This document shows, one piece after another, positions 62,447 to 64,000 of a stretch of 64,000 nucleotides of DNA (positions are counted from its first letter, which is position 1; every line of letters starts with the position of its first letter). The DNA comes from DATAAP01 sp041690495 (lineage in GTDB: Bacteria; Pseudomonadota; Alphaproteobacteria; CACIAM-22H2). The position numbers and the translations under genes were made by a program. The notes under the pieces were generated by a model. That model was not told the origin of the DNA and searched no databases. It was given only the letters and a program-made list of their open reading frames with translations. The stretch spans positions 62,001 to 126,000 of the forward strand of contig JAWLHE010000007.1 in NCBI GenBank assembly GCA_041690495.1, in the 5' to 3' direction.

Positions 62447-63480
62447 CAGTCCTCCCCTCCCGCATCGAGCGCTTCGCGCTCGCGCTGCAGGCGTTTGAAC
62501 TCCTGCAATTGGCGCGCCACCATGCCCTTGTAGCCCTCCGGCCCGACCCAGCGGATGTTCCAGTCATTGAGCCCGGGCAGGTCGGCACCCTTGGTCCGGG
62601 CATCCTTGTAGGCCTTGCCGAGGGCCACCTTCTCCGGCGTCTTCTCCGGGATGGTCTTCTGGATGTCGGCGAGATGGGCGTGATAGTCGTTGCCGACCGG
62701 GCAGACGGCCAGGCAGCGCGGACAGTCGCCGAACGAGCCGACGACGCGCAACAGGCCCTGCCAGAATCCGAACAGGTCGCGCGACGGCACCATGCGCGCC
62801 TTCTCCTCGGCCGGCGCATCGATGAACCGGTCGAAGAACTTGGCGATCTGGGCGAAGCCGAATTCCTGCGCCTCGGTGGCGCAGGCGCGCTTGTCGATGC
62901 CGAAATGCAGCACGGCGTCGGCCGGGCAGGAGTGCAGGCAGCGGCTGCACGACTCGCCGATGCAGACCTGCTCGCGGATCGGCTGGTCGGGCTCGAGCTC
63001 CAGCTCGGTCAGGATTCCGGTCAGATAAACGCGCGGTCCGAACTCCGGCGTCAGGATGTTGACCTCGAGCCCGAGCGTGCCCAGCCCTGCCTCGACGCCG
63101 AGATGGCGGGTCGAGAGCCGGCCGTAGCTGGCGCGCTTGTAGTTCCAGTCGGTCTCCTGCGCCGCGGTGACCAGCGAGGGATGGCCGTGCTTCTCCAGCT
63201 CGCTGGCGAGCCTGAATGCGAGCTTGTCCATCTTCCGCAGGACCAGCATGTCCATGTACTGGACCGGCGTGTTGGCCTTGCAGCGGAACGCGCCGACCGG
63301 GATGTGCTGGACGACGACGATGACGCTCTTGCAGTAGGGGGAGATGCGTTCCGGCGTCTGCGGGTAGCGCGGATCCGGCGGGAAGGCGTTGAGGGTGGCG
63401 GCGCTGGCGATGCCGACGGCATCGGCGCCGAGCTCCTTCGCCCGGCGCTTCACCCAAGCGGCATCGAGCGCCGCAGTCAT
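62446..63480 (-). CDS. QueG/reductive-dehalogenase-like dicluster iron-sulfur protein A
   Basis: 344 residues, paralogous to the next gene. Same order of motifs: KRRAKELGADAVGIASAATL, ISPYCKSVIVVVQHIPVGAF, the superfamily block GVEAGLGTLGLEVNILTPEF then GPRVYLTGILTELELEP. Cys positions 173, 178, 181, 185, 200, 253, 256, 260 repeat the CX4CX2CX3CP ... C ... CX2CX3CP plan of protein B. The C-terminal 60 residues are charged (KTIPEKTPEKVALGKAYKDA, then QEFKRLQREREALD). No signal peptide, so it is not a typical respiratory RdhA. Its start overlaps the ligase stop by 4 bp, implying that the ligase and both Fe-S proteins are made in step. Confidence 0.8.
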   Translation of the reverse strand: MTAALDAAWVKRRAKELGADAVGIASAATLNAFPPDPRYPQTPERISPYCKSVIVVVQHIPVGAFRCKANTPVQYMDMLVLRKMDKLAFRLASELEKHGHPSLVTAAQETDWNYKRASYGRLSTRHLGVEAGLGTLGLEVNILTPEFGPRVYLTGILTELELEPDQPIREQVCIGESCSRCLHSCPADAVLHFGIDKRACATEAQEFGFAQIAKFFDRFIDAPAEEKARMVPSRDLFGFWQGLLRVVGSFGDCPRCLAVCPVGNDYHAHLADIQKTIPEKTPEKVALGKAYKDARTKGADLPGLNDWNIRWVGPEGYKGMVARQLQEFKRLQREREALDAGGED

Positions 63481-64000
63481 GCGGTCTGCACCCCGGCGCG
63501 CTCGTGCTCCTGCTCGCGCAGCTTGAAGCGCTGCACCTTGCCGGTCTCGGTACGGGGCAGGGCATCGACGAACTCGATCGCGCGCGGGTACTTGTACGGC
63601 GCGATCTCGTTCTTGACGAAATCCTGCAGCTCCTTCGCCGTCTGCGGATTGGCATCGCGCCCCTCACGCAGCACGACGAAGGCCTTGACGATCATCGTGC
63701 GCTCGCGGTCGGGCGCGCCGATCACGGCACATTCGCGGACCTTCGGGTGCTCGAGCAGAACGCCTTCCACCTCCGGGCCGGAGATATTGTAGCCGGCCGA
63801 GATGATCATGTCGTCTGCCCGGGCCTGGTACCAGAAATAGCCGTCCGCATCCATCTTGTAGGCGTCGCCGGTCAAGTTCCAGCCGTTCTGGACGTATTTC
63901 CGCTGCCGCTCGGGATCGGCGAGATAGCGGCAGCCGGTCGGCCCGCGCACCGCGAGCTTGCCGATCTCGCCCGGCGGCAGCCGGTTGCCGGCGTCGTCGA
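63477..64000 (-). CDS. Benzoate/2-aminobenzoate-CoA ligase-like enzyme, C-terminal part (cut by window edge)
   Basis: Open from the window edge to the stop at 63477, 174 codons of the C-terminal part of an AMP-forming CoA ligase. Visible: GEIGKLAVRGPTGCRYLADP, NGWNLTGDAYKMDADGYFWY, the A8 hinge ARADDMIISAGYNISGPEVE, and the catalytic Lys in PRTETGKVQRFKLRE. The GYNISGPEVE and WNLTGD forms are those of aromatic acid ligases (benzoate- and 2-aminobenzoate-CoA ligases) rather than fatty-acyl ligases. It is the most upstream visible gene of the minus-strand cluster; the promoter must lie outside. Confidence 0.88.
   Translation of the reverse strand, partial: DDAGNRLPPGEIGKLAVRGPTGCRYLADPERQRKYVQNGWNLTGDAYKMDADGYFWYQARADDMIISAGYNISGPEVEGVLLEHPKVRECAVIGAPDRERTMIVKAFVVLREGRDANPQTAKELQDFVKNEIAPYKYPRAIEFVDALPRTETGKVQRFKLREQEHERAGVQTA

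Overview
The window is high-GC (about 65%) chromosomal DNA from an alphaproteobacterium. The best fit is a Rhodospirillales-like lineage, judged from gene content and order only: a MucR/Ros regulator, a Lys-type H+-pyrophosphatase, an LdtR-like MarR protein, DUF6898 and DUF6867 proteins beside a liv operon, a ubiquinol-cytochrome c chaperone, and the order rpmF-plsX-fabH-ihfA-merR-tRNA-Pro. Two PEP-CTERM proteins imply that the cell has an exosortase, which is not encoded here. Coding density is high and nearly all genes look intact. There is no phage, insertion sequence or CRISPR array.

Layout. 1-6.1 kb: aldehyde dehydrogenase (cut by the window edge), malonyl-CoA synthetase, an EamA exporter, then a forward run of alpha/beta hydrolase, rhomboid protease and YheT-type hydrolase. 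6.7-13.5 kb: hemB, three consecutive valine-catabolic genes (isobutyryl-CoA dehydrogenase, 3-hydroxyisobutyryl-CoA hydrolase, 3-hydroxyisobutyrate dehydrogenase), an LdtR-like regulator with a palindrome in its leader, a PRC-barrel protein and glutaryl-CoA dehydrogenase. 14.2-20.1 kb: a complete branched-chain amino acid ABC operon (livH-livM-livG-livF-DUF6867-livK) ending in a strong terminator. 20.1-37.7 kb: housekeeping core with mucR, rpiB-glyA-nrdR-ribD-ribE-ribB(A)-ribH-nusB-thiL, a FliL-like protein, an MFS carrier, hppA, bamE, the cytochrome bc1 chaperone, yceD-rpmF-plsX-fabH, ihfA, a MerR regulator and tRNA-Pro(GGG). 38-49 kb: a GT-C-type membrane protein, a PAS kinase / response regulator / receiver-kinase trio, two MFS carriers, cutA and metY. 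49-54.5 kb: a GNAT protein, a sterol-desaturase-like hydroxylase behind a 58-residue PEP-CTERM protein with a near-consensus sigma-54 promoter, tctBA without tctC, and a normal-sized PEP-CTERM protein. 54.6-64 kb: a ten-gene minus-strand cluster, open at the window edge.

The last cluster is the most promising candidate for something undescribed. It combines an aromatic-type CoA ligase (partial), two tandem eight-cysteine iron-sulfur proteins of the QueG / reductive-dehalogenase fold, a PaaK-like CoA ligase, a second full Liv-type importer and an enoyl-CoA hydratase, mostly with overlapping or nearly abutting genes. This looks like uptake, CoA activation and a redox step on an organic acid of unknown identity. 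The second item is the sigma-54-driven miniature PEP-CTERM gene and its hydroxylase neighbour. Dispersed inverted repeats are concentrated at 47-59 kb.
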